NCBI RefSeq assembly: GCF_900109705.1
Contig: NZ_FOAI01000001.1
Span: forward strand, 124,001-188,000
Source of the DNA: Roseivivax marinus
GTDB taxonomy: Bacteria; Pseudomonadota; Alphaproteobacteria; Rhodobacterales; Rhodobacteraceae
DNA length: 64,000 bases
Direction: 5' to 3'
Positions 40,131 through 48,283 of this stretch are shown here, piece after piece. The notes below the pieces were generated by a model. That model did no database searches. It was not told where the DNA came from and saw only the letters and a program-made list of their open reading frames with translations. The first letter of the stretch is position 1. Every line of letters begins with the position of its first letter. Position numbers and translations under genes: made by a program.

Positions 40131-41816
40131 GTGGAAGACCTCGCGCGCCGTCTCGGCCTCAAGACCGATCCCGTCATCTTCTTTTCCTCAGCGATATTCA
40201 TGGTGGTCTTCGCCCTGATCCTCGTGATCTTTCCGGAGGGTATCGGCGACGCCTTCGCGGCCGCGCGGGAATGGATCGTCACCAATCTCGGGTGGTTCTT
40301 CATCCTCGGCGTGAATGTGTGGCTGGGCTTCCTGATCTGGGTATCGGTCAGCCGCTACGGCCATATCCGCCTCGGCGGACGAGACGCGCGGCCGGAATAC
40401 AGCAGCATCTCGTGGTTCACGATGCTCTTCGCCGGCGGCATCGGCACGGTGCTGATGTTCTGGGGCGTGGCCGAACCCATGAGCCACTTCGCCACTCCGC
40501 CACTGCCGGGCATCGAGCCTCATTCCGAGGAAGCCGCCAAGGACGCCATCTCGATCGCGCTCTACCACCTGGGCCTGCACACCTGGACGATCTTCACGCT
40601 GCCGGGCCTCGCGTTCGCGTACTTCATCTACCGCTACAAGCTGCCGGTCCGCGTGAGCTCGGTGTTCTATCCGCTGCTCAAGGAAGGCATCCACGGCCCC
40701 ATCGGCAAAACCATCGACGTGGTGGCGATCCTCGGCACGCTGTTCGGCGTGGCTGTGTCGCTCGGCCTCGGCTCCAGCCAGGTGGCCGCGGGCCTCGACG
40801 AACTGATGGGCACCGGGGACGGGCCGTTCGTGCAGATCGTCATCATCGCCATCCTGACCGCCGTCGCGGTGACATCGATCGTGGCCGGCCTCGACAGCGG
40901 CGTGAAGTTCCTGTCGAACCTCAACATCGGTATGGCCGTCGTCCTGATGGCGTTCGTGCTGATCGCCGGCTCCACCCTGTTCCTGCTGCGCGGCATCGTC
41001 GAAACGGCGGGTCTCTACCTGTCGAACCTGCCGCGTCTGGCCTTCTGGAATGACATGCTGTCCACGGTCCGCGCGGATGACGAATGGGGCTGGCAAGGCT
41101 CGTGGACGGTCTTCTACTGGGCCTGGACGGTGACGTGGTCCCCCTTCATGGGTCTGTTCGTTGCGCGCATCTCGTTCGGCCGCACGATCCGCGAATTCGT
41201 CATGGGCGTGCTGCTGGCCCCGTCGATCTTCACCCTTGTCTGGTTCGGGATCTTCGGCTGGCAGGCGATGGAGTTCGACGGAATCGGCGCCGCCGCGCGC
41301 GAGGCGATGGGAGATCAGGCCGGGGCTCTCAGCCAGGCCGTCGCCGACTCGATCCCGCTTGCGATGTTCGCATTCCTCGAGAACTTCCCGTTCACGACCT
41401 TCCTTCAGGGCTTTGCGGTCATCATCGTGGCGATCTTCTTCGCCACCTCGTCGGACTCCGCGTCGCTGGTGGTGGACATGCTTTGCACCGGCGAGGCCGA
41501 GGCCGGCCCGGTGCAGCAGCGGCTGTTCTGGGGGATCGCAGAGGGCACCATCGCGATCCTCCTGATCGTCCTGGCGGGGCAGGCGGGTCTGACCGCGCTG
41601 CAGCAGGTGATCACCGTCGTCGGTCTGCCGGTGTTCTGCCTCGTCTTCATGATGATCCCGTCGCTGATCATGGGGCTATTGGCCGAGGACATCGACTATA
41701 TCACCGTGGGCCAACGGCCATTGCCGTCCGACCTGCACAGCGAGGAAAACGCGACCTCCACCTACGACAAGCCACATGGAACGGCGGGGGGCGCTGAACC
41801 GTCGCCAGCCGAGTAA
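40131..41816 (+). CDS. BCCT-family betaine/choline/carnitine-type transporter
   Basis: A 561-residue carrier with twelve predicted helices. The BCCT signature is near TM8 (GSWTVFYWAWTVTWSPFMGLFVARIS), with FFATSSDSASLVVDML later. It takes up quaternary ammonium or sulfonium solutes (betaine, choline, DMSP) by Na+ or H+ symport; the exact substrate is not determinable. It starts with GTG; the ribosome site is weak, but the N-terminus (LKTDPVIFFSSAIFMVVFAL) fits the family. Confidence 0.9.
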   Translation: MEDLARRLGLKTDPVIFFSSAIFMVVFALILVIFPEGIGDAFAAAREWIVTNLGWFFILGVNVWLGFLIWVSVSRYGHIRLGGRDARPEYSSISWFTMLFAGGIGTVLMFWGVAEPMSHFATPPLPGIEPHSEEAAKDAISIALYHLGLHTWTIFTLPGLAFAYFIYRYKLPVRVSSVFYPLLKEGIHGPIGKTIDVVAILGTLFGVAVSLGLGSSQVAAGLDELMGTGDGPFVQIVIIAILTAVAVTSIVAGLDSGVKFLSNLNIGMAVVLMAFVLIAGSTLFLLRGIVETAGLYLSNLPRLAFWNDMLSTVRADDEWGWQGSWTVFYWAWTVTWSPFMGLFVARISFGRTIREFVMGVLLAPSIFTLVWFGIFGWQAMEFDGIGAAAREAMGDQAGALSQAVADSIPLAMFAFLENFPFTTFLQGFAVIIVAIFFATSSDSASLVVDMLCTGEAEAGPVQQRLFWGIAEGTIAILLIVLAGQAGLTALQQVITVVGLPVFCLVFMMIPSLIMGLLAEDIDYITVGQRPLPSDLHSEENATSTYDKPHGTAGGAEPSPAE

Positions 41817-41840
41817 GGTCTGTTCCGTGGAAGAAGAAAA

Positions 41841-41880
41841 GGCCGCGTCCGGGATGCCGGGCGCGGCCTTTTTCTTTTCC
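41841..41880. terminator. Probable bidirectional terminator between BCCT and GNAT genes
   Basis: GGCCGCGTCCGG pairs with CCGGGCGCGGCC (12 bp, one G-T, loop GATG). It is flanked by an A-rich stretch (AAGAAGAAAA) on the left and TTTTTCTTTTCC on the right, so it can end transcripts from both converging genes. Confidence 0.85.
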
Positions 41881-41900
41881 CGAGTTTCGACGGGAGCGCG

Positions 41901-42593
41901 CTAGCCGCGCAGTTCCCGGAGCGACCTGAGCTGCCGACCATCCTCAAAGTTCGTCGGATCGAGCCACGCGGCAAAGGCGGCCTTCACCGCGGGCCATTCG
42001 CCGTCCAGCACCGAGAACCAAGCCGTATCGCGGTTGCGCCCCTTCACCATTTGCGCCTGCCGGTGGGTCCCCTCGTAAGTGAAACCCAGTCGCTCGGCAG
42101 CGGCACGCGACGGCGCGTTGAGCGCGTCGCACTTCCACTCGTAGCGGCGGTAGCCCAGATCGTCGAAGGCACGGGTCATCATCAGCGCCATCGCCTCGGT
42201 GGACATGACGGTGCGCTGGACGCGCGGCGAAAAGCTGATCCATCCGACCTCGATGCTGGCGGCCTGCGGATTGATCCGCAGGTAGGAGCACGTGCCGACC
42301 GCGCGTCCCTCGGTGTCGAGGACGGTGAAGAAAAGCGGGTCGTCGCTGGCCGCCATGTCGGTCAGGCGCGTGCGCATCTCGTCCGCGTCCTTCGGCGGGT
42401 CGAGCGGCAGGTAGGTCCAGTTGGCTCCGTCCTCCAGCGCGTAGGCCTCGAAGAGGTCCTCGGCGTGGGACGGATCGCAGGGCACGACCGAGCAGGTGCG
42501 CCCCTCCATCGGGGTGCGGGGCGGGACCGGGCGCGGCAGGTTGAGATCGACCGCCGCGCCTACAGGCAGACCGAAGCCGTTGGTGGGGCTCAT
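41901..42593 (-). CDS. GNAT-family N-acetyltransferase (RimJ/RimL-like)
   Basis: A 230-residue GNAT protein of the large group with GTCSYLRINPQAASIEVGWISFSP, QRTVMSTEAMALM as the acetyl-CoA loop and AAERLGFTYEGTHRQAQMVKGR at the end. These are often annotated as ribosomal-protein or small-molecule acetyltransferases. It is translationally coupled (ATGA) to the upstream aminotransferase, which is unusual for the RimJ type. Confidence 0.85.
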   Translation of the reverse strand: MSPTNGFGLPVGAAVDLNLPRPVPPRTPMEGRTCSVVPCDPSHAEDLFEAYALEDGANWTYLPLDPPKDADEMRTRLTDMAASDDPLFFTVLDTEGRAVGTCSYLRINPQAASIEVGWISFSPRVQRTVMSTEAMALMMTRAFDDLGYRRYEWKCDALNAPSRAAAERLGFTYEGTHRQAQMVKGRNRDTAWFSVLDGEWPAVKAAFAAWLDPTNFEDGRQLRSLRELRG

Positions 42594-43984
42594 CCGAAGA
42601 CGCGGCCCAGTGCCCCGTCCACGGCGGTCACGATCTCGTCGATGTCGTCCTTCGTGGCGATCAGCGCCGGCGAGAAACACAGCGTGTTGTTCTTGCCGGG
42701 CACCGAACGGTTGGTCGCGCCGATGATGACGCCCTGTTTCATGCAGTCGCCGACCACGGCCTTCACGCGGGCTTCCTCGACCGGGTCCTTGGTCTGGCGG
42801 TCGGTGACCAGTTCCGCGCCGAGGAACAGACCCTTGCCGCGCACGTCCCCGATGATCGCGTGCTTGTCCTTCAGTTCGGACAAACGCTCCATCATGTAGT
42901 GGCCCATCGCGGTGGTGTTCTCGAGCAGGCCCTCGTCCTCGATGATCCGCATGTTCTCGATCGCCGCGGCGGGCCCGGCGGTGCAGCCGCCGAAGGTCGA
43001 GATGTCGCGGAAGTAGTCCATCGGATCGGTCTCGTCGGACTTGAAGAGGTCGAAGACCTCCTCGGTCGTGACGCAGCACGCGATGGCCGCGTAGCCCGAC
43101 GCGACGCCCTTGGCCATCGTCACCATGTCGGGTTTCACGCCGTAATGCTGGTAGCCGAACCACTCGGAGCCAGTGCGCCCGACGCCGCAGACGACCTCGT
43201 CGATGTGCAGCAGCACGTCGTACTTGCGGCAAATCTCCTGCACGCGCTGCCAGTAGCCCTCGGGAGGGCAGATGACGCCGCCGCCGGCGGTCACCGGCTC
43301 GAGGCAGAGCGCGCCCACGGTATCGGGGCCCTCGCGGAGAATGACCTCCTCGATCTGGTTCGCGGCCCATTCGCCGTAGTTCTCGTTCGGCGCGCCGTCC
43401 TGCTCGTGCTTGCGGTACTCGAGGCAGTGCGGCACCCGCACGAAGCCCGGCGCGAAGGGCCCGTATTGCGCGTTGCGCTCGTCCTGACCGCCCGCCGACA
43501 GGGCACCGATGGTGGTGCCGTGGTAGTCGCGGTCGCGGAAGAGGATCTTGTGCTTCTTGCCGCCGTAGCGCTTGTGCGCGATCTGACGGACCATCTTGAA
43601 GGCCTTCTCGTTCGCCTCCGAGCCCGAGTTGCAGTAGTAGACCCGGCTCATGCCCGGCATCTTCTCGATCAGCTTCTCGGCGAAGATCGCGCCGGGGACA
43701 GAGCCGCTGGCGCCGGCGAAATAGTTCATCTTGATGAGTTGGTCGTAGACCGCACGGGCAATGCTTTCGCGTCCGTAGCCCACGTTGACGGTCCAGACCG
43801 CGCCCGAGACGGCGTCGATGTGCTCCTTGCCCGCCTGGTTCCAGACGCGCATCCCCTTGCCCTCGATGATGACGTTCGGGTCCGACGTCTCCCACGGCTT
43901 GTGCTGGCTCAGGTGATGCCAGACGTGGCGTTTGTCGGCGGTGACGATGTGGGAAATGTCGTTGGCGGAGAGCGTGCCGTCCAT
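42590..43984 (-). CDS. tpa: Class III (omega) aminotransferase, taurine-pyruvate aminotransferase-like
   Basis: A 464-residue fold-type I PLP enzyme with YYCNSGSEANEKAFKMVRQI, the DEVVCGVGRTG loop (Asp to the pyridine N) and the PLP lysine in TMAKGVASGY. The N-terminal SHIVTADKRHVWHHLSQHKP resembles taurine-pyruvate aminotransferases, which give sulfoacetaldehyde and alanine. However, xsc and tau transport genes are not adjacent, so another omega-amine is possible. The ATG at 43984 follows GAGGAG by six bases; the open frame reaches further upstream without family similarity. Confidence 0.8.
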   Translation of the reverse strand: MDGTLSANDISHIVTADKRHVWHHLSQHKPWETSDPNVIIEGKGMRVWNQAGKEHIDAVSGAVWTVNVGYGRESIARAVYDQLIKMNYFAGASGSVPGAIFAEKLIEKMPGMSRVYYCNSGSEANEKAFKMVRQIAHKRYGGKKHKILFRDRDYHGTTIGALSAGGQDERNAQYGPFAPGFVRVPHCLEYRKHEQDGAPNENYGEWAANQIEEVILREGPDTVGALCLEPVTAGGGVICPPEGYWQRVQEICRKYDVLLHIDEVVCGVGRTGSEWFGYQHYGVKPDMVTMAKGVASGYAAIACCVTTEEVFDLFKSDETDPMDYFRDISTFGGCTAGPAAAIENMRIIEDEGLLENTTAMGHYMMERLSELKDKHAIIGDVRGKGLFLGAELVTDRQTKDPVEEARVKAVVGDCMKQGVIIGATNRSVPGKNNTLCFSPALIATKDDIDEIVTAVDGALGRVFG

Positions 43985-44020
43985 GATGGCTCCTCGGAAT
44001 GGATGTGTCAGGGGATGACG

Positions 44021-44030
44021 TTTGATCAAA
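44021..44030. promoter_or_regulatory. Perfect palindrome in the tpa/crcB divergent region
   Basis: TTTGATCAAA is a perfect 10-base palindrome about 37 bases upstream of the tpa-like start and 73 bases upstream of crcB. It is a candidate operator. It lacks the 4-base spacer of an FNR site. Confidence 0.35.
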
Positions 44031-44102
44031 CCCTGCACCCTGCCCGGGGGCGGCGCAAGGGTCGGGCTTGACAAGTTCGGGGTCGCGGACGAAGTGGCCT
44101 CC

Positions 44103-44480
44103 ATGTCGTTCACCCTTGTTCAAATCGCGGTCGGCGGCGCCGCAGGTGCGGTGTCGCGTTACCTGACCGGACTGGCCGCCATGCGCGTCATGGGGCCGGG
44201 CTTCCCTTGGGGCACGCTGACGGTGAACGTCGTGGGCTCTTTCGTGATGGGGGTGATCGTGGTCACCCTGGCCGAGTTGTCCGCGAACCGCATCTCGCCG
44301 CTTCTGGTGACCGGGTTCCTCGGGGCGTTCACGACCTTCTCCTCGTTTTCGCTCGATACCGCTTACATGTGGGAACGCGGCGAGACCGTGCAGGCCGGAG
44401 CGTATGTCGCGGCCTCGGTCGTCCTGTCGCTGGCGGCGCTCTTCGCTGGTCTCTGGGCGGCACGCGGGGTGATCGCATGA
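44103..44480 (+). CDS. crcB: Fluoride channel FluC/CrcB
   Basis: A 125-residue four-helix protein that exports fluoride as a dual-topology dimer. It has the Asn-containing TLTVNVVGSFVMG and the Phe-box GFLGAFTTFSSFS. The ATG is chosen where family similarity begins (MSFTLVQIAVGGAAGAVSRY). No fluoride-riboswitch consensus was recognised upstream. It is the first gene of the crcB-rluC-gph-atp12 run. Confidence 0.93.
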   Translation: MSFTLVQIAVGGAAGAVSRYLTGLAAMRVMGPGFPWGTLTVNVVGSFVMGVIVVTLAELSANRISPLLVTGFLGAFTTFSSFSLDTAYMWERGETVQAGAYVAASVVLSLAALFAGLWAARGVIA

Positions 44481-45523
44481 GCGGCGTTCAGACCATTACC
44501 GTCGGCCGCGGCGAAGGCAACCAGCGTCTCGACCGCTGGCTCAAGCGCCGCTTCCCGCACCTTGCGCAGGGCCGCATCGAGAAGATGTGCCGCAAGGGCG
44601 AACTGCGCGTGGACGGTGGGCGCGTGAAGGGTTCGCACCGGCTCGAGGAAGGACAGGCGGTGCGCGTGCCGCCGATCCCCGAACCGGGCGAGGTCGCTTC
44701 GCGCCCGAAACCGGGGGTGAGCGACGCGGACGCGGCGATGATCAAGTCCTGTGTGCTGTTCCGCGACGACCACGTGATCGCGCTGAACAAGCCGCCGGGA
44801 CTGCCCAGCCAGGGCGGCTCGAAGCAGACCCGCCACGTCGACGGTTTGTCCGAGGCGCTGACCTTCGGATACGACGAGAAGCCGCGGCTGGTGCACCGTC
44901 TGGACAAGGATACGTCGGGCGTTCTGCTGATGGCGCGCACCCGCGAGGTGGCCAAGGGCCTTTCCGAGGCATTCCGTGCCCGCGATGCGCGCAAGATCTA
45001 CTGGGCCGCGGTCGCCGGCGTGCCGCATCCGCCGATGGGCACCGTGCGCTACGGTCTGGTGAAGGCGCCGGGCCACGGCTCTGGCGGGGAGGGCGAGAAG
45101 ATGCTCTGCCTTCATCCCGACGACGTGCCGCGCACGGAAGGCGCCAAGAACGCCACAACCGATTACGCGGTGCTGTCTCCGCTGGCCAAGCGGGCGGCGT
45201 GGGTCGCGCTGGTGCCGGTGACGGGGCGCACGCACCAGCTGCGCGCGCACATGGCCGAGATGGGTCACCCGATCGTGGGCGACGGCAAGTATGGCGGCTC
45301 GGGACAGGAAAACCTCGGCGACGGCTGGGGCGCCCAGCTGGGCGGCGAGATCAGCCGAAAGCTGCACCTGCACGCCCGGATGCTGTCGTTCACCCACCCG
45401 GTGACCGGCGCCCGCGTGGTCGTCACCGCACCGTTGCCCGACCACATGGCCCGCACCTGGGACACCGTCGGGTGGGCCGCGAACGACGTGCCGGTGGACC
45501 CGTTCGACGAGGACGAACTGTGA
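44477..45523 (+). CDS. rluC: RluC/RluD-type 23S rRNA pseudouridine synthase
   Basis: 348 residues with an N-terminal S4 domain (RLDRWLKRRFPHLAQGRIEKMCRKGELRVDG) and the pseudouridine synthase core. The catalytic Asp is in the HRLDKDTSGVLL motif, with GRTHQLRAHMAEMGHPIVGD later. It modifies uridines in large-subunit rRNA; RluC-type targets are inferred. The start overlaps the crcB stop, and a GTG overlap couples it to the next gene. Confidence 0.9.
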   Translation: MSGVQTITVGRGEGNQRLDRWLKRRFPHLAQGRIEKMCRKGELRVDGGRVKGSHRLEEGQAVRVPPIPEPGEVASRPKPGVSDADAAMIKSCVLFRDDHVIALNKPPGLPSQGGSKQTRHVDGLSEALTFGYDEKPRLVHRLDKDTSGVLLMARTREVAKGLSEAFRARDARKIYWAAVAGVPHPPMGTVRYGLVKAPGHGSGGEGEKMLCLHPDDVPRTEGAKNATTDYAVLSPLAKRAAWVALVPVTGRTHQLRAHMAEMGHPIVGDGKYGGSGQENLGDGWGAQLGGEISRKLHLHARMLSFTHPVTGARVVVTAPLPDHMARTWDTVGWAANDVPVDPFDEDEL

Positions 45524-46197
45524 CCGACCTGCGACTGGTGATCTTCGACGTCGACGGCACGCTGGTGGACAGCCAGGCCGACATCCTCGCCGCGATGGGC
45601 GGCGCCTTCGCGGCGGTGAACCGGCCCGCGCCCGACCGGGGCGCGATCCTCGGTATCGTCGGGCTCTCGCTGCCGCAGGCGATGGTGGCGCTGGCCCCCG
45701 ACCTCGAGGCCGACCGGCGCGCGGTCATGGTCGAGGCCTACAAGGACGCCTATTTCGATCTGCGAGCCAAGGCGGGCGCCGCGGAATCCTCGCCGCTCTA
45801 TCCCGGCGTGCGCGATGTGCTGGAGCGTCTGCACGCGCACCCTGAAACTCTGCTCGGGGTCGCCACGGGCAAGTCGCGCCGGGGCCTCGACAAGCTGATC
45901 GAGGGGCACGGGCTGGAGCACCTGTTCGTGACACGCCACTGCGCCGACGATCACCCGTCCAAGCCGCATCCGGCGATGGTGCAGGCGGCGCTGGCCGACA
46001 CCGGGCTCGATCCGCACCGCGCGGTGATGGTCGGCGACACGAGCTTCGACATGGAGATGGGTGCGGCCGCGGGCGTCGTGCCCGTGGGCGTCGCCTGGGG
46101 CTACCACCCTGCCGAACGCCTGAACGCGGCGCATACCGTCATCGAGACGATCGAGGCGCTGCCGCCGCTTCTCGACACGATCTGGGAGGACGCATGA
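45520..46197 (+). CDS. gph: HAD-superfamily hydrolase, phosphoglycolate phosphatase-like
   Basis: 225 residues with nucleophile motif VIFDVDGTLVDSQ, the Thr motif in GVATGKSRRGLD, the Lys in DHPSKPHP and acidic motif MVGDTSFDMEMG. It is of the Gph/PpaX type; the likely substrate is 2-phosphoglycolate or a similar small phosphate ester. The GTG start overlaps the rluC stop, and the stop overlaps the ATP12 start. Confidence 0.88.
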   Translation: MTDLRLVIFDVDGTLVDSQADILAAMGGAFAAVNRPAPDRGAILGIVGLSLPQAMVALAPDLEADRRAVMVEAYKDAYFDLRAKAGAAESSPLYPGVRDVLERLHAHPETLLGVATGKSRRGLDKLIEGHGLEHLFVTRHCADDHPSKPHPAMVQAALADTGLDPHRAVMVGDTSFDMEMGAAAGVVPVGVAWGYHPAERLNAAHTVIETIEALPPLLDTIWEDA

Positions 46198-46910
46198 CCG
46201 AGTGGGCCGCACGCCGCTTCTGGACCGACGCGACCGCCGAACCGATGGAGGGCGGCGGCCATACCGTGCGCCTCGACGGGCGGGCGGTGAAGACCCCCGC
46301 CAAGTCGCCGCTGATCCTGCCGTCCGAGGCGATGGCGCGCGCCGTCGCCGCCGAATGGGCCGCGCAGGGCGAACTGATCGCGCCGCTGTCGATGCCGGTC
46401 ACCCGCGGCGCCAACGCCGCCATCGACAAGGTGCGCCCGCAGCGCGCCGAGGTCGCCGACATGTTGGCCGAGTACGGTGACAGCGATCTTCTGTGCTACC
46501 GTGCCGAGACGCCCGAGGAACTGGTCGCGCGGCAAGAGGCTGCGTGGGACCCGCTGCTCGACTGGGCGGCTGACACGCTTGGAGCACGGCTCGAGGCCCG
46601 CACCGGTATCATGCACGCGCCGCAGGACGCCGACTCGCTGGCGCGGCTGCGCGCCGCCGTGCACCGGCTGGACGCGTTCGAACTGGCGGCGTTTCACGAC
46701 CTCGTGTCGCTGACCGGCTCTCTCGTGATCGGCTTCGCGGCCGAGCGAGGACAAGGCGCGCCGGACGATCTCTGGGCTGCCTCGCGCATCGACGAGGACT
46801 GGCAGGCGCAGCAATGGGGCGAAGACGAAGAGGCTGCCAACGCAGCCGAACACAAGCGCCGCGCGTTCCACGACGCGGTCGCCTTCCTGAGCCTCGCGCG
46901 GGCCGAATAA
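46194..46910 (+). CDS. ATP12 family F1-ATPase assembly chaperone
   Basis: A 238-residue homologue of mitochondrial Atp12, which shields the F1 alpha subunit during assembly. Conserved segments are LDGRAVKTPAKSPLILPSEAMARAVAAEW, MPVTRGANAAIDKV and the essential acidic stretch DSDLLCYRAETPEELVARQ. It is coupled to gph by ATGA overlap. The family is largely restricted to alphaproteobacteria and mitochondria, which supports the taxonomic call. Confidence 0.93.
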   Translation: MTEWAARRFWTDATAEPMEGGGHTVRLDGRAVKTPAKSPLILPSEAMARAVAAEWAAQGELIAPLSMPVTRGANAAIDKVRPQRAEVADMLAEYGDSDLLCYRAETPEELVARQEAAWDPLLDWAADTLGARLEARTGIMHAPQDADSLARLRAAVHRLDAFELAAFHDLVSLTGSLVIGFAAERGQGAPDDLWAASRIDEDWQAQQWGEDEEAANAAEHKRRAFHDAVAFLSLARAE

Positions 46911-47113
46911 CGCTGCGTCAGCGGCCTGCCCGATTTCGCGCCGACTGCGGAATTACCGGGCAAACGTCAGGGCCTATGGCTTGACCTCCGGAAAAGATTG
47001 CGACCACACTCCTGCGCACCGATAGGGGAGATCCCGACTTTCGTCGCAAGGTCCCGGAACTGGGGCCACCGTAACCGCCCACGAAGGGCGGCGGACAACA
47101 GGAAGAGGTTACC

Positions 47114-48130
47114 ATGAACAAATCCGTCATTCTTGGCACGCTCACCGTGGCGGCGCTCTCGGCCGGCATGGCCAGCGCGCAGACCGTCTCGGATGTGCAG
47201 GATCGCGGCACGATGAACTGCGGTGTGACCACGGGCCTCGTGGGCTTTGCCGCTCCCGACGCCAACGGCGAGTGGTCCGGCTTTGACGTGGCCGTGTGCC
47301 GCGCGGTCGCCGCGGCCGTGCTGGGCGATCCCAGCGCCGTCGAGTTCGTCCCGACCACCGGCAAGACGCGCTTCACCGCGCTCGCCTCGGGCGAAATCGA
47401 CCTGCTCGCGCGCAACACCACCTGGACCTTCACCCGCGACGTCGACCTCAAGTTCGAATTCGTCGGCATCAACTACTACGACGGCCAGGGCTTCATGATC
47501 CCGAAGGAGCTGGGCGTCAGCTCGGCGCGGGAGCTTGGCGGCGCGACGGTCTGCATCCAGACCGGCACCACCACCGAGCTGAACCTCGCGGACTACTTCC
47601 GCAAGAACAACATGGAGTACACCCCGGTCCCGATCGAGACCAACGCAGAGGCGCAGCAGCAGTACCTTGCCGGCGCCTGTGACGTGTACACGACCGACGC
47701 GTCCGGCCTCGCCGCGACCCGTGCCGCTTTCGAGACCCCGAGCGATCACGTCATCCTGCCCGAGATCATCTCGAAGGAGCCGCTGGGCCCGCTGGTCCGC
47801 CATGGCGACAACGAGTGGGGCGACATCGCACGCTGGACCCTCAACGCGCTGATCGCGGCGGAAGAGTACGGCATTACGTCGGCCAACATCGACGAGCTGA
47901 AAGAGGGCACCGACAGCCCCGAGATCAACCGGATCCTCGGCACCGAGGGCAACCTGGGCGAGATGCTGGGCCTCGACAACGAGTGGGCCTACCGCGCCAT
48001 CAAGGCGAACGGCAACTACGGCGAGATCTTCGCCAAGAACATCGGTGAATCGACCCCGATCGGCCTGTCGCGCGGCCTGAACGCGCAGTGGACCGACGGT
48101 GGCCTGATGTACGCACCGCCGTTCCGTTGA
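47114..48130 (+). CDS. bztA: General L-amino acid ABC transporter, substrate-binding protein
   Basis: A 338-residue periplasmic receptor (signal MNKSVILGTLTVAALSAGMASAQ) of the AapJ/BztA family. It has GVTTGLVGFAAPDANGEWSGFDVAVCRAVA, LLARNTTWTFTRD and EIISKEPLGPLVRHGDNEW. It binds polar and charged L-amino acids such as glutamate. The ribosome site is AGGAAGAGG. A strong hairpin follows, separating it from the permease genes. Confidence 0.94.
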   Translation: MNKSVILGTLTVAALSAGMASAQTVSDVQDRGTMNCGVTTGLVGFAAPDANGEWSGFDVAVCRAVAAAVLGDPSAVEFVPTTGKTRFTALASGEIDLLARNTTWTFTRDVDLKFEFVGINYYDGQGFMIPKELGVSSARELGGATVCIQTGTTTELNLADYFRKNNMEYTPVPIETNAEAQQQYLAGACDVYTTDASGLAATRAAFETPSDHVILPEIISKEPLGPLVRHGDNEWGDIARWTLNALIAAEEYGITSANIDELKEGTDSPEINRILGTEGNLGEMLGLDNEWAYRAIKANGNYGEIFAKNIGESTPIGLSRGLNAQWTDGGLMYAPPFR

Positions 48131-48140
48131 TCGCATGACC

Positions 48141-48176
48141 GGGGGCGCTGGCCTGTGTAAGGCCCGCGCCCCCTTT
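48141..48176 (+). terminator. Hairpin/partial terminator between bztA and bztB
   Basis: GGGGGCGC-T-GGCC pairs with GGCC-C-GCGCCCCC (12 pairs, one mismatch), followed by TTT. It probably attenuates read-through or protects the bztA mRNA, giving excess binding protein over permease. Confidence 0.65.
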
Positions 48177-48283
48177 CCGTTCGGCCCCCGCGGGGGCCGG
48201 CGGCCAGGATAAGGATCCGCTCGGGACGTCAGGACGGGATCAACCCGCCGGCAGTGAAGCGGACGCCAACAGGGATCACATCG

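Noticed and set aside
44021-44030. FNR/FnrL site between tpa-like and crcB genes
   Set aside because: FNR boxes need TTGAT-N4-ATCAA; this palindrome has no spacer.
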